A stretch of 31,766 nt of DNA from an uncultured Massilia sp. (GCA_946481275.1 CAMLMV010000063.1:1-31766); one strand, 5' to 3'; counted from the first letter of the stretch, positions 15,926 to 25,513 are shown. Numbers and translations are program-made. The notes: generated by a model not told the origin, from the letters alone.

Positions 15926-15984
15926 TTATTCACAGAAGCTGTGAATAACTTTGTGAACAATGGGCTGAAAGCTTCGGTGGATAA
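15926..15984. repeat. Right-hand cluster of DnaA boxes
   Basis: Two exact boxes face each other, TTATTCACA (15926-15934) and TGTGAATAA (15940-15948), followed by TGTGAACAA (15952-15960) and GGTGGATAA (15976-15984), each one mismatch from consensus. Four sites in 59 bases in this spacing suit cooperative DnaA binding. Confidence 0.65.
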
Positions 15985-16045
15985 CTGGTCACCCTGCCGG
16001 GAGCGTCTCGCCGGGGCCTTCCTGCCCCGACAATAAACCCCATAA

Positions 16046-16058
16046 AATCAATCACTTA
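16046..16058 (+). promoter_or_regulatory. IHF consensus site
   Basis: AATCAATCACTTA matches the IHF consensus WATCAANNNNTTR at every defined position. It lies between DnaA boxes in the hemE-priA gap. DNA bending by IHF there would fit an origin, but a lone match is only suggestive. Confidence 0.45.
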
Positions 16059-16074
16059 CCATATGCGGTCGGGC

Positions 16075-16092
16075 ACTGTACATTTCTACAGT
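16075..16092. repeat. Small perfect inverted repeat
   Basis: ACTGTA (16075-16080) and TACAGT (16087-16092) form 6-base arms around six bases. It lies downstream of hemE, between the IHF site and the outermost DnaA box. Another GC-rich hairpin (CGGGGC 16012-16017 with GCCCCG 16024-16029) lies nearby without a T-run, so neither is a convincing hemE terminator. Confidence 0.4.
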
Positions 16093-16158
16093 TCCCGCAG
16101 GTAGCGTCCGATTTTTTGTGAATAAGTGTGATTGCCTGCTGATCGTGCGACGGATGCG

Positions 16159-17241
16159 TCAGGCGGCGCGCTGGCGGCGGCTGAAGTCGTGGACCGCGTC
16201 GACCATCGCCGTCACGGATTCCGGCGGCGTGAATTGCGAGATGCCGTGGCCCAGGTTGAACACGTGGCCGTGGCCCGCGGACGGCGTGCCGTAGCTGGCC
16301 AGCGCCTTTTCCACCTCGGTGCGGATCTGGTCCGGGCCGGCGAACAGGATGGCCGGATCGAGGTTGCCCTGCAGGGCGACGCGGTCGCCCACCTGCGCGC
16401 GGGCGCGGCCCAGGTTGACGGTCCAGTCCAGGCCCAGCGCGTCGGCGCCGATATCGGCCATGGCCTCCAGCCACAGGCCGCCGCCCTTCGTGAACACGAT
16501 GGCCGGGATGCGCACACCGTCTTTTTCACGCTGCAGCTTCGCGACGACCTTCTCCATGTACGCGAGCGAGAACTGTTGATACGCACCGTCGGCCAGCGCG
16601 CCGCCCCACGAGTCGAAGATCATGACGGCCTGCGCGCCTGCGTCGATCTGGGCGTTCAGGTATTGCGCGACGGCTTCCGCGTTGATCTCCAGGATGCGGT
16701 GCATCAGGTCCGGACGCGAGTACAACATCTTTTTGATCGTGTGGAATTCGCGCGAGCCGCCGCCTTCGACCATATAGCAGGCCAGGGTCCACGGGCTGCC
16801 GGAAAAGCCGATCAGCGGCACGCGGCCGTTCAGGGCCGTGCGGATCGACGTCACGGCATCGAACACGTACTGCAGGGACGCCATGTCGGGCACCCGCAGG
16901 GCGGCGACCTCGCTTTCCGTGCGCACGGTGCGTTCGAATTTCGGACCCTCGCCGTCCTCGAAGTACAGCCCGAGACCCATCGCGTCCGGCACGGTCAGGA
17001 TGTCCGAGAACAGGATAGCCGCGTCCAGCGGATAGCGGTCGATCGGCTGCAAGGTGACTTCGGTCGCGAAGTCCGGATTCTTGGCCAGGCCCATGAACGA
17101 ACCGGCCTGCGCGCGCGTGGCGCGGTATTCCGGCAGGTAGCGCCCCGCCTGGCGCATCAGCCACACCGGCGTGTAGTCCGTCGACTGGCGCAACAGCGCA
17201 CGCAGGAAGGTGTCGTTCTGGAGCGGGGCAAATTGTGGCAT
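16159..17241 (-). CDS. hemE: Uroporphyrinogen decarboxylase
   Basis: A 360-residue cytosolic enzyme that converts uroporphyrinogen III to coproporphyrinogen III in haem synthesis. The first signature [10 protein letters not shown] is at residues 28-37, and the second region ([19 protein letters not shown]) is near 140; the substrate-contacting aspartate lies in [13 protein letters not shown]. Length agrees with E. coli HemE (354). The open frame continues far upstream, but ATG 17241 gives the family start [13 protein letters not shown]. It is divergent from the S9 peptidase gene and has GATAAT (17281-17286 on the plus strand as ATTATC) as a likely -10 about 40 bases upstream. No intrinsic terminator with a T-run is seen before the DnaA-box region. 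Confidence 0.96.
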   Translation of the reverse strand: MPQFAPLQNDTFLRALLRQSTDYTPVWLMRQAGRYLPEYRATRAQAGSFMGLAKNPDFATEVTLQPIDRYPLDAAILFSDILTVPDAMGLGLYFEDGEGPKFERTVRTESEVAALRVPDMASLQYVFDAVTSIRTALNGRVPLIGFSGSPWTLACYMVEGGGSREFHTIKKMLYSRPDLMHRILEINAEAVAQYLNAQIDAGAQAVMIFDSWGGALADGAYQQFSLAYMEKVVAKLQREKDGVRIPAIVFTKGGGLWLEAMADIGADALGLDWTVNLGRARAQVGDRVALQGNLDPAILFAGPDQIRTEVEKALASYGTPSAGHGHVFNLGHGISQFTPPESVTAMVDAVHDFSRRQRAA

Positions 17242-17280
17242 GGCTGGCAATCCGATCGAGAATGGGATGGGCAAACCTCT

Positions 17281-17286
17281 ATTATC
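17281..17286 (-). promoter_or_regulatory. Putative -10 element of hemE
   Basis: Minus-strand GATAAT, 5 of 6 to the sigma-70 consensus, 39 bases before the hemE start codon. The -35 region is not convincing. Confidence 0.35.
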
Positions 17287-17343
17287 GCACCACTGGCGCC
17301 CGCGTACCGCACTTCCCGGACATACCCCGGCGCGGCACGCACT

Positions 17344-17349
17344 TATAAT
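17344..17349 (+). promoter_or_regulatory. Putative -10 element of the S9 peptidase-helicase operon
   Basis: A perfect TATAAT lies 34 bases before the S9 start codon in the 142-base divergent gap with hemE. No good -35 hexamer stands at 16-18 bases, so the promoter may need an activator or be weak. Confidence 0.45.
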
Positions 17350-17383
17350 GTTTGTCTTCCTGCTGCCCGTCCCAGAACCGACC

Positions 17384-19327
17384 ATGACCGACACCACCCG
17401 CAAACAGGCCGCGCCCTGCGGCACCTGGACTTCCCCGATCACCGCCGCCGTCGTCGCGGCCGGCGCCACGCCGCTGTCGCAGGTGCTGCTCGACGGCGGC
17501 GACGTGTTCTGGCTGGCCGGCCGCGCCAGCGAAGGCGGCCGCAACACGCTGCTGCGCCGCCGCGGCGGCCAGGTGGAAGAATTGACGCCGGCCCCGTTCA
17601 ACGTCCGCACCCGCGTGCACGAGTACGGCGGCGGCGCGACGCTCGTCGCGGACAGCCACATCTGGTTCTCGAACTTCGCCGACAACCGCATCTACCGCCT
17701 CGACCGCGCCGGCAGCAGCGTGCCCGTCCCCGTCAGCGCCGGCGGCGACGAGCGCTGGGCCGACTTCGTGCTGGACCGCGCGCACCGCCGCCTGATCGGC
17801 GTGCGCGAAGACCACTCGAAGGGTGGCACGTATCCGGACAACACGCTCTCCGCGCTCGGCGCCGACGGCACGGTCACCGTCCTCGTCGACGGCAACGATT
17901 TTTATTCGTCGCCGCGCATTTCCCCGGACGGCAAGCATGTTGCGTGGCTGAGCTGGGACCATCCGCGCATGCCGTGGCAGGGCACGGAACTGTGGCTGGC
18001 CGAGATCGGAGAAGACGGCACCCTGCTGGACGGCCGCCTGATCGCGGGCGGAGACGAAGAAGCGATCGTGCAGCCGGAATGGTCGCCGGATGGGATGTTG
18101 TACTTCGTCTCCGACCGCAGCGGCTGGTGGAACCTGTACCGCTACGAGCACGGCGTCGTGCATTCCGTGTGCCCGCGCGCGGCGGAATTCGGCGGTCCGC
18201 ACTGGATCTTCGGGAACAGCATGTACGGCTTCCGGTCGGCCACGGAAATCATCTGCACCTACATCGAGGATGGCGTGAGCCAGCTCGCGCGCCTCGACGT
18301 GCGCAACGGCCTCCTCACGCCCATTGCCACGCCCTACGAACAGATCAGCGAACTGCGCGTCGAGGGCGACAGGGTGGCGCTGCTGGGCGGCGCGCCCACG
18401 CTGGCGGCGGAAATCGCCTGTATCAACCTCACCACCGGGCAGCGCGACGTGCTGGCGCGCTCGATCGAGCAGCTGCCCGACGTCAGCTACCTCTCGGTCC
18501 CGCAAAGCATCCGTTATCCGAGCATGAACGGCCGGACGGCATACGCCTTCTACTACCCGCCCACGAACCGCGATTTCGCGCCGCAGCCGGGCGAGCTGCC
18601 GCCGCTGATGGTGATCGGTCACGGCGGCCCGACGAGCATGGCGGCCAGCACCCTGAAACTGGCCACGCAGTTCTGGACGAGCCGCGGCATCGCCGTGCTG
18701 GACGTGAACTATGGCGGCAGCACGGGCTTCGGCCGCACCTACCGCGACCTGCTGAAGGGTCAGTGGGGCGTGGTCGACGTCGAGGATTGCGTCGCGGGCG
18801 CCCAGTACCTCGTCGACAATGACCTCGTCGATCGCGAGCGCCTCGTGATCCGCGGCGGCAGCGCCGGCGGCCTGACGACCCTGTGCGCCCTCGCCTTCCA
18901 CGACGTGTTCAAGGCCGGCGCCAGCTATTACGGCGTGTCCGATTTAAAAGGCCTGGACGCGGACTCGCACAAGTTCGAGTCGCATTACAACGAATACCTG
19001 ATCGCGCCGAAGGAAAGCGCCGACCGCGTCTACGCCGAGCGCTCGCCCATCAACCACACGGATAAGCTGCAGCGGCCGATGATCTTCTTCCAGGGTCTCG
19101 ACGACAAGGTCGTGCCGCCGCCGCAGTCGGAAGTGATGGTGTCCGCGCTGCGCGCACGCGGCGTGCCGGTCGCCTACATCACGCTGGCCGGCGAAGGCCA
19201 CGGCTTCCGCAAGGCGGACAGCATCGTGCTCACGCTGGAAGCGGAGCTGTATTTTTATCTGCGCGTGTTCGGCATTCCTGTCCCCGAGAGCTTGCCCTCC
19301 GTCGAGATTGAAAATCTTTCCGCATGA
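17384..19327 (+). CDS. S9 family prolyl oligopeptidase-type peptidase
   Basis: A 647-residue serine peptidase with an N-terminal beta-propeller (about 30-390; blades such as [24 protein letters not shown] and [25 protein letters not shown]) and a C-terminal alpha/beta hydrolase domain (about 400-640). The catalytic triad reads S493 in GGSAGG, D574 in GLDDKVVPP and H606 in GEGHGF, which places it near the S9C acylaminoacyl/dipeptidyl type. There is no signal peptide, so it should act in the cytosol on short or N-blocked peptides. ATG 17384 gives the family-like start; the frame is open further upstream across the hemE promoter, which I reject. Its last four bases ATGA are the start of the helicase gene, so the two are translationally coupled. 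Confidence 0.9.
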   Translation: MTDTTRKQAAPCGTWTSPITAAVVAAGATPLSQVLLDGGDVFWLAGRASEGGRNTLLRRRGGQVEELTPAPFNVRTRVHEYGGGATLVADSHIWFSNFADNRIYRLDRAGSSVPVPVSAGGDERWADFVLDRAHRRLIGVREDHSKGGTYPDNTLSALGADGTVTVLVDGNDFYSSPRISPDGKHVAWLSWDHPRMPWQGTELWLAEIGEDGTLLDGRLIAGGDEEAIVQPEWSPDGMLYFVSDRSGWWNLYRYEHGVVHSVCPRAAEFGGPHWIFGNSMYGFRSATEIICTYIEDGVSQLARLDVRNGLLTPIATPYEQISELRVEGDRVALLGGAPTLAAEIACINLTTGQRDVLARSIEQLPDVSYLSVPQSIRYPSMNGRTAYAFYYPPTNRDFAPQPGELPPLMVIGHGGPTSMAASTLKLATQFWTSRGIAVLDVNYGGSTGFGRTYRDLLKGQWGVVDVEDCVAGAQYLVDNDLVDRERLVIRGGSAGGLTTLCALAFHDVFKAGASYYGVSDLKGLDADSHKFESHYNEYLIAPKESADRVYAERSPINHTDKLQRPMIFFQGLDDKVVPPPQSEVMVSALRARGVPVAYITLAGEGHGFRKADSIVLTLEAELYFYLRVFGIPVPESLPSVEIENLSA

Positions 19328-22300
19328 GCGATGAAGTGTTGCATGCGGTCGTGGAGGCCTGCGACGAGCAGCGCAAGCTGATCCTCGCACTGCTGGCGCT
19401 GGCCGGCGAACCGATGGGGCGGCGACGCATCCACGAACATCTTGCGCCGCTGGAGGCCAGCGCGAGCGAGCAAAAACTGGCCGAGCCGATGGAGCGCCTG
19501 AGCGCCGATGGACTCGTCGGCGAGCTGCCGTCGCGCGGCTACGCGATTGCCGCCGATGTCGCCTGGCCCGCCATCCGGTGGGCGCTGCGCGCGCGCCGGT
19601 TCAACGAACTGCGCGAGGTGTACCAGCAGGCGACGCCGCTGCGCGTCGACTGGCAGGGCACGCCCATGCTGCGCAGCTACCGCCAGGGCGTGGCGCTGCT
19701 GCGTTTCGCGCTGCTCGCCGGCGAAGGCCCGAAAGCCATCGCGCCGCTGCTGGCCGCATGCCTGCGCTGCCACGAAGCGGCGTACCTGCATCCGCTCGTC
19801 GACATCTGCGCGCGCCCGTTCGAGCCGGACCTCATGGAGCGCATCAACGGGCTCGTACGCGACGACGTGCTCGCGGTCCTCGTGGGCCACGTGCAGCGCG
19901 AGCCGGCCAGCGCGCCCGCGATCCGCGCGTATGCCGAGGAACACGCGGCACAGGGCGGCACGTCGATGGCGCTGCGCACGGCGCTGGCCGAACACCTGAT
20001 CCTGTGCGGACGCCTCGATGCCGCGGCCGACCTGCTCGTCGACCTCGACGAGTCCGCGACACTCCAATACCGCAGCGTGCTGCAACTGCTGCGCGGCGAT
20101 ACGGAGCCGGCGCTGGCCGGCTTCGACAAGGCATTGAAAGCACTGCGGCGCGAGACGGGCAAGAGGAAGGCCATCTTCGAAGGCATCGGCGGCCACCTGT
20201 ACGTGACGGCCCTGCTGAGGAGCGGCGACGCGAAGCATGCGAAAGCCGTGGAGTCCTATCTGGACAGCGCCACGCGCGCCGTGCAAAGCCACGACACCGC
20301 GGTCTACCAGCAGCTGTCGATGCTGCGCCAGATCCGCGGCGGCACGGTCGATGCGGAAGTGCTCCCGTCGCGCAACTGGGAGACGAGCCTGCAGCCCGTG
20401 ATGTTCCGCGCCCTGCTGCACTGGTGGCTCGGCATGCCGCAGCTGGCGGACAAGCGCGCCATGCTGGAGCAGCAGTTCGACGTGGCGCGGGAAGCGGGCT
20501 TCGACTTCATCGCGGCGCAGATCGCGTCCGTCCTGGGCCAGCTGGGCATGGTCGGCATCGACAAGCAGGCGATCGCGCTGCGCCAGCAGCACCGCTTCGT
20601 CGACCTGGCGCTGTGGTTCGAGCGCGAGCAGCCGTGGGAGCGCCAGCTGAACGCCCTCATCAACCTGCAGCCCGCCGTGAACGTGGAAGTCGTGAAGGAA
20701 TCGCGCCTCGCGTGGCTCGTGGCGTGGGACGTGCACCTCGGCATCCGCGCCATCGAACCGCGCGAACAGAAGCGCGACGCACAGGGCGGCTGGACGCGCG
20801 GCCGTCCGCTGGGCCTCAAGCGCCTCGCGGAAGAGGCGGCGGAGCTGGACTTCCTTACCGCGCAGGACGTACAGGTAGCCGCCAGCATCGGCGCCTACCG
20901 CTACTACAGCGGCACGGGCACGCGCTACGAATTCGACCTGGACAAGGCCGTGGCCGCGCTGGCCGGCCATCCGCTGCTGTTCTGGATGGATTCGCCGGGC
21001 ACGCGCATCGAACTGCTGCCGGGCGAGCCGCAGCTGGTCGTGCGCGCGGGCGGCGGCAAGGTCTTGATCACGCTGGTACCGCCCCTGCGCGAGCAGCAGG
21101 GCGAAGTCGTCGTCACGAAGGAGACGCCCACGCGATTGCGCATCGTGCGCGTAAAAGACGAGCACCGGCGCATCGGCGCCATCGTCGGCGACGGGCTCGA
21201 AGTGCCGCTCGAAGCGGAGAAGCGCGTGCTGCAGGCGATCAGCGCGATCTCCTCGATCGTCACCGTGCAGTCCGACATCGGCGGCAGCGCGGCGGACATC
21301 GAGCAGGTGACGGCCGACCCACGCCTGCACATCAACCTTCTACCGTACCAGCAGGGCCTGCGTATCCAGGTGATGGTGCGGCCGCTGCCGGATGCCGGCC
21401 CGTACTTCCGCCCGGGCGACGGCGCGGAAAGCGTCATCGCCGACGTGGGCGGCGTGCGCACGGAAGCGCGCCGCGACCTGAACGGGGAGCGCGAGGCCGA
21501 GCGCCAGCTGCTGGCCGACCTGCCCGCGCTGGAGCACGCGGAAGACGAGCATGGCGAGTGGCTGCTCGCGGCGCCGATCCACTGCCTGGAACTCGTCGTC
21601 CAGCTGCAGGAGCTGGATACCTCGAAGGTCGTCGTCGCGTGGCCCGAGGGCGAATCGTTCCGCGTGTCGAAGAAGATCACCTCGAAATCCGTGCGCCTGC
21701 AGATCCGGCGCGACAAGGACTGGTTCGCCGCCAACGGCGAAGTGCAGGTCGACGAGAACAAGGTGATGGACTTGCGCGAACTGCTCGCGCGCGTGCGCGA
21801 AGACCGTTTCATCGCGCTCGGCGACAACCAGTTTTTAGCACTCACGCACGAACTGCACCGCCGCCTGATGGACCTCTCCGCCTACAGCGACGCCGACCAG
21901 GAAGCGCTGCGTTTTCACCCCCTCGCCAGCTTCACGCTGGAAGAGATGGCGCTGGAAGCGGGCGGCGTCGATGCGGATAAAGCCTGGCGCGCGCACCTGA
22001 AGCACATGCAGGAGAATGCGGAATACCGCCCGCAGTTGCCCGGCACCCTGCAGGCGGAACTGCGCGATTACCAGGTCGAGGGCTTCGAATGGCTGTCCCG
22101 CCTCGCGCACTGGGGCGTGGGTGCCTGCCTCGCGGACGACATGGGCCTTGGCAAGACCTTGCAGGCGCTGGCGCTGATCCTGTCGCGCGCGCCCGGCGGG
22201 CCGACGCTCGTCGTGGCGCCGACGTCCGTCGCGACGAACTGGCTGGCGGAGGCCGAGCGTTTCGCGCCGACCTTGAACGTGAAGCTGTTCGGCCCCGGCG

Positions 22301-23496
22301 ACCGCGCGGCGATGCTGAAGGAAGCGGGACCGTTCGACGTGATCGTCGTGAGCTACGGCCTGCTGCAGCTGGAGTCTTCTCTGTTCGACGGCATCCGCTG
22401 GCACACGATCGTGCTGGACGAGGCGCAGGCCATCAAGAATGCGACCACGCGCCGCTCGGCGGCCGTGATGGCCCTGCAAGGCGATTTCAGGATGGTGGCC
22501 ACCGGCACGCCGCTGGAAAATCACCTGGGCGAGTTGTGGAACCTGTTCCGCTTCATCAACCCGGGCCTGCTCGGGACAAGCGACCAGTTCCAGCTGCGTT
22601 TCTCCGGCCCGATCGAAAAGGCGTCGGACAAGCGCGCGGAACTGGCGGCACGCACGCGCCTGCGTCGCCTCACGCAGCCGTTCATCCTGCGCAGGACGAA
22701 AGCGCAGGTGCTGTCCGAACTGCCGCCGCGTACGGAGATCGTGCTGCCCGTGCAGCTGTCGGAAGAAGAGACGGCGCTGTACGAATCGCTGCGGCGCGAA
22801 GCGCTGGAACGCATCGCCGCACTGGAGGCGACGCAGTCGCAAAAACAGATCCAGATCCTCGCGGAGATGATGAAGCTGCGCCGCGCGTGCTGCAATCCGG
22901 CGCTCGTCGCGCCGGAGAGCGGCATCCGCAGCAGCAAGCTGGAGACGTTCGCGCGCCTCGCCGACGAACTGCTGGAGAACCGCCACAAGGCGCTCGTGTT
23001 CAGCCAGTTCGTCGACCACCTCACCCTGATCCGCAAACACCTCGACGAGCGCGGCATCCGCTACCAGTACCTCGACGGGTCGACGCCCATGCAGGAACGC
23101 AAGCGCCGCGTGGACGCGTTCCAGGCGGGCGACGGCGATTTGTTCCTGATCTCGCTGAAGGCGGGCGGCGTCGGCATCAACCTGACGGCGGCCGACTACG
23201 TGATCCACATGGACCCGTGGTGGAATCCGGCCGTGGAAGACCAGGCCAGCGACCGCGCGCACCGCATGGGCCAGCAGCGGCCCGTGACGATCTATCGGCT
23301 CGTCGCGCGCCACACGATCGAGGAAGGCATCGTCGACCTGCACCGCCACAAGCGCGACCTGGCCGACAGCCTGCTGGAAGGGACGGACGTCGCTGCGCGC
23401 ATGTCGCCGGCGGACATGCTGGCCATGCTGCAGGCGGGGCTCGCCGGGTCGGCGGGGCCGCGTCCACCCTCCGTCGCGGAGTGGCAAACCGGGTGA
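19324..23496 (+). CDS. Large SNF2 family DEAD/DEAH-box helicase with uncharacterised N-terminal region
   Basis: A 1390-residue protein. The Swi2/Snf2 ATPase occupies about 910-1370: DDMGLGKT with K944, DEAQ at 1032-1035, GTPLENHLGELWNLFRFINP, and in the second lobe VFSQFVDHL, LISLKAGGVGINLTAADYVIHMDPWWNPAVEDQASDRAHRMGQ. Such motors translocate on double-stranded DNA and displace bound proteins. The first 900 residues are not recognised: residues 1-90 look like a winged helix (EQRKLILALLALAGEPMGRRRIHEHL), and about 90-480 are alanine/leucine-rich helical repeats resembling TPR. No SWIM zinc motif was found. The start overlaps the S9 peptidase stop by ATGA. The protein is longer than RapA (968). 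It may act in transcription or repair; a defence role has no support from neighbours. Confidence 0.9.
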   Translation: MSDEVLHAVVEACDEQRKLILALLALAGEPMGRRRIHEHLAPLEASASEQKLAEPMERLSADGLVGELPSRGYAIAADVAWPAIRWALRARRFNELREVYQQATPLRVDWQGTPMLRSYRQGVALLRFALLAGEGPKAIAPLLAACLRCHEAAYLHPLVDICARPFEPDLMERINGLVRDDVLAVLVGHVQREPASAPAIRAYAEEHAAQGGTSMALRTALAEHLILCGRLDAAADLLVDLDESATLQYRSVLQLLRGDTEPALAGFDKALKALRRETGKRKAIFEGIGGHLYVTALLRSGDAKHAKAVESYLDSATRAVQSHDTAVYQQLSMLRQIRGGTVDAEVLPSRNWETSLQPVMFRALLHWWLGMPQLADKRAMLEQQFDVAREAGFDFIAAQIASVLGQLGMVGIDKQAIALRQQHRFVDLALWFEREQPWERQLNALINLQPAVNVEVVKESRLAWLVAWDVHLGIRAIEPREQKRDAQGGWTRGRPLGLKRLAEEAAELDFLTAQDVQVAASIGAYRYYSGTGTRYEFDLDKAVAALAGHPLLFWMDSPGTRIELLPGEPQLVVRAGGGKVLITLVPPLREQQGEVVVTKETPTRLRIVRVKDEHRRIGAIVGDGLEVPLEAEKRVLQAISAISSIVTVQSDIGGSAADIEQVTADPRLHINLLPYQQGLRIQVMVRPLPDAGPYFRPGDGAESVIADVGGVRTEARRDLNGEREAERQLLADLPALEHAEDEHGEWLLAAPIHCLELVVQLQELDTSKVVVAWPEGESFRVSKKITSKSVRLQIRRDKDWFAANGEVQVDENKVMDLRELLARVREDRFIALGDNQFLALTHELHRRLMDLSAYSDADQEALRFHPLASFTLEEMALEAGGVDADKAWRAHLKHMQENAEYRPQLPGTLQAELRDYQVEGFEWLSRLAHWGVGACLADDMGLGKTLQALALILSRAPGGPTLVVAPTSVATNWLAEAERFAPTLNVKLFGPGDRAAMLKEAGPFDVIVVSYGLLQLESSLFDGIRWHTIVLDEAQAIKNATTRRSAAVMALQGDFRMVATGTPLENHLGELWNLFRFINPGLLGTSDQFQLRFSGPIEKASDKRAELAARTRLRRLTQPFILRRTKAQVLSELPPRTEIVLPVQLSEEETALYESLRREALERIAALEATQSQKQIQILAEMMKLRRACCNPALVAPESGIRSSKLETFARLADELLENRHKALVFSQFVDHLTLIRKHLDERGIRYQYLDGSTPMQERKRRVDAFQAGDGDLFLISLKAGGVGINLTAADYVIHMDPWWNPAVEDQASDRAHRMGQQRPVTIYRLVARHTIEEGIVDLHRHKRDLADSLLEGTDVAARMSPADMLAMLQAGLAGSAGPRPPSVAEWQTG

Positions 23497-23640
23497 CGAT
23501 GCACGGCGTTGCGGGGACGTTGGCGGCGGATGGCGTCATGCTGCCTTCGTGACGTATTGTTTCAGATGCCCGCAAGCACGGTAAATGATGCTAATCTGAC
23601 GCCCCCCATCTGGCCCTTCAATAAACCAGGCAGATAGAAC
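23497..23640 (+). promoter_or_regulatory. Intergenic region before the DUF885 gene
   Basis: This 144-base gap separates the helicase gene from the DUF885 peptidase gene and likely carries the promoter of the exported-peptidase pair. Weak hexamer-like sequences (TTGTTT near 23557, GTAAAT near 23581) are present, but no convincing pair or terminator hairpin was found. Confidence 0.3.
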
Positions 23641-25512
23641 ATGATGAAATCGAAAATCGCACTGGCCGTCCTGCTGACCAGCGTCGCGCTGGCGCCGGCA
23701 AGTGCGCGCCCCAAGACGCATCACAAGGCCACCAGCAGCGCCAAGGCCAAGCCTTCTTCGAAGAAGGCCAAAGCCGCCGGCAAGCCCGTGCAGAAGGCCG
23801 CCGCGCCCGTCGCCGCGCATGTTACAGCCCCTACGCCGCAGAACCGCAACGACCGCTACATGGACTCGCTGTCCATGCAATTCCTTACCGCGCTGTGGCG
23901 CATCGATCCGGAAGACGGCATCTACGTCGGCAAGTTCGACGCCGCCGCGAAACTCACGATCCCGGACGCCGCCACGCGCGCGAAAAAGCTCGCCTTCATC
24001 GACGAGTGGCTCGACAAGTTCGGCAAGCTGAACGCCGACAAGCTGTCGCCGAACCAGCGCACCGACCTCGCCGTCCTCCTCAACAAGCTGAAATACGAAC
24101 GCTGGCAGTTGACCACGTTCCGCGAATTCGAGTGGAACCCGGCCGAGTACAACGTCGCGCAGACCTTCGACCTGATCCTGACGACGGAATACGCCGCGAA
24201 GGCGCAGCGCCTGCGCACGATCCTGAAGCGCCTGGCCGACGTGCCGGCGTACTACCAGGCCGCGCAGGCGTCCCTCGTCAACCCGACGCACGAACACACG
24301 CAGCTCGCGATCCAGCAGGCGCCGGGCACGCTCGTCGTGCTGGCGGACCTCGGCAAGGCCGCGCAGGAATCGATCCTGACGCCGCAGGAGAAGGCGATCT
24401 TCGCCCAGCGCATCGCGAACGCCGGCACGGCGGTGGTGGCGTGGGTCGACTTCCTGACGGACCTCGACAAATCGCAGGTGCAGATGCAGCGCGCCCGCTC
24501 GTTCCGCATCGGGAAGGACCTGTACGAGCAAAAGTTCGCGTTCGAGATCCAGTCCGCCAGCACGGGCGAGCAGACGTATCGTAAAGCCCTGGCCGCGCGC
24601 GACGAACTCCTCACGCGCATGGACGGCCTGGCCGACCAGCTGTGGGACAAGACGATGGGCGGCGCCGCCAAGCCAACGGACCGCTACCAGAAGATCGGCA
24701 TGGTGATCGACAAGCTCTCGCTGCAGCACACGACGGCCGCCAACTTCCTGCCCGAGATCCGCCGCCAGATCCCGCAGCTGCAGGAGTACGTGATCAAGAA
24801 TAATCTTGTGACGATCGACCCGAGCAAGCCGCTGGTCGTACGCGAGACGCCGCTGTACCAGCGCGGCGTGGCCGGCGCCAGCATCGATGCGCCGGGCCCG
24901 TACCGGCCGAAAGATAAAACCTATTACAACGTGACGCCGCTGGACGGCCTCACGCCCGAGCAGGCCGAGAGCAGCCTGCGCGAGTACAACAACTGGATGC
25001 TGCAAATCCTGAACATCCACGAGGCGATCCCCGGCCACTACACGCAGCTGATGAACGCGAACCGTTCGCCGTCGCTGGTGAAAGCCCTGTTCGGCAACGG
25101 CGCGATGGTCGAAGGCTGGGCCGTGTACGGCGAGCGCATGATGCTGGAATCGGGCTATGGCGACAACGCGCCGGAACTGTGGCTGATGTGGTGCAAGTGG
25201 AATTTGCGCAGCGTCTCCAACACGATCCTCGACTACAGCGTGCACGTGCTGGGCATGACGCGCGAACAGGCGATGGACCTGCTCGTGCGCCAGGCGTTCC
25301 AGACCCCGCAGGAAGCGGCCGAGAAGTGGAAGCGCGCGCAGCTGTCGTCCGTGCAGCTCTCCAGCTATTTCAGCGGCTACAGCGACATCATGGAACTGCG
25401 CGAGCGCCGCAAGGAGCAGCTGGGCGACCGCTTCAACCTCAAGCAGTTCCACGACCAGTTCCTCGGTTACGGGAATGCGCCGGTGAAGATCATCGGCGAG
25501 CTGATGCGATAA
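23641..25512 (+). CDS. Secreted DUF885 family putative metallopeptidase
   Basis: A 623-residue protein of the DUF885 family. The N-terminus MMKSKIALAVLLTSVALAPASA is a Sec signal peptide, followed by a Lys/Ala/Pro-rich linker (about 25-65) and the DUF885 domain (about 70-620). The motif HEAIPGHY at residues 460-467 has the H-E-x-x-x-G-H form characteristic of the family, and a downstream EGWAVYGERM supplies a conserved glutamate, so it is thought to be a zinc peptidase. It should act in the periplasm, possibly attached to the wall through the basic linker. ATG 23641 or 23644 could be the start; neither has a strong ribosome site. The next gene starts one base after this stop. Confidence 0.9.
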   Translation: MMKSKIALAVLLTSVALAPASARPKTHHKATSSAKAKPSSKKAKAAGKPVQKAAAPVAAHVTAPTPQNRNDRYMDSLSMQFLTALWRIDPEDGIYVGKFDAAAKLTIPDAATRAKKLAFIDEWLDKFGKLNADKLSPNQRTDLAVLLNKLKYERWQLTTFREFEWNPAEYNVAQTFDLILTTEYAAKAQRLRTILKRLADVPAYYQAAQASLVNPTHEHTQLAIQQAPGTLVVLADLGKAAQESILTPQEKAIFAQRIANAGTAVVAWVDFLTDLDKSQVQMQRARSFRIGKDLYEQKFAFEIQSASTGEQTYRKALAARDELLTRMDGLADQLWDKTMGGAAKPTDRYQKIGMVIDKLSLQHTTAANFLPEIRRQIPQLQEYVIKNNLVTIDPSKPLVVRETPLYQRGVAGASIDAPGPYRPKDKTYYNVTPLDGLTPEQAESSLREYNNWMLQILNIHEAIPGHYTQLMNANRSPSLVKALFGNGAMVEGWAVYGERMMLESGYGDNAPELWLMWCKWNLRSVSNTILDYSVHVLGMTREQAMDLLVRQAFQTPQEAAEKWKRAQLSSVQLSSYFSGYSDIMELRERRKEQLGDRFNLKQFHDQFLGYGNAPVKIIGELMR

Positions 25513-25513
25513 C

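Larger units (their letters stand above)
15618..16158. other. oriC-like intergenic region with clustered DnaA boxes
   Basis: This 541-base gap between hemE and priA (both minus strand) has no coding frame. It contains seven exact matches to the DnaA consensus TTWTNCACA: 15639-15647, 15649-15657, 15661-15669, 15815-15823, 15926-15934, 15940-15948 and 16117-16125. Near matches with one mismatch are at 15952-15960 and 15976-15984. An AT-rich stretch lies at about 15713-15780 and an exact IHF consensus at 16046-16058. Direct repeats GTAAACCA (15894 and 15904) are spaced by 10 bases. The content is that of a bacterial replication origin; a DnaA-titration site or a DnaA-regulated promoter region for priA are alternatives. 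Origin function itself is inferred. Confidence 0.6.

Noticed and set aside
16012..16029. GC-rich hairpin after hemE as an intrinsic terminator
   Set aside because: The 6-base stem lies over 120 bases after the stop and has no T-run on either strand.
17242..17691. N-terminal extension of hemE to an upstream ATG
   Set aside because: The added 150 residues are antisense to the S9 gene and unlike any HemE; ATG 17241 gives the family start.
17282..18901. Long minus-strand frame antisense to the S9 peptidase gene, next to hemE
   Set aside because: The plus strand carries the full propeller and catalytic triad; the reverse frame shows only composition-driven sequence.
19324..23496. The SNF2 helicase as part of an antiphage system such as DISARM
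   Set aside because: No methyltransferase, nuclease, phospholipase D or other defence gene, and no mobile-element signature, is nearby; neighbours are peptidases and housekeeping genes.
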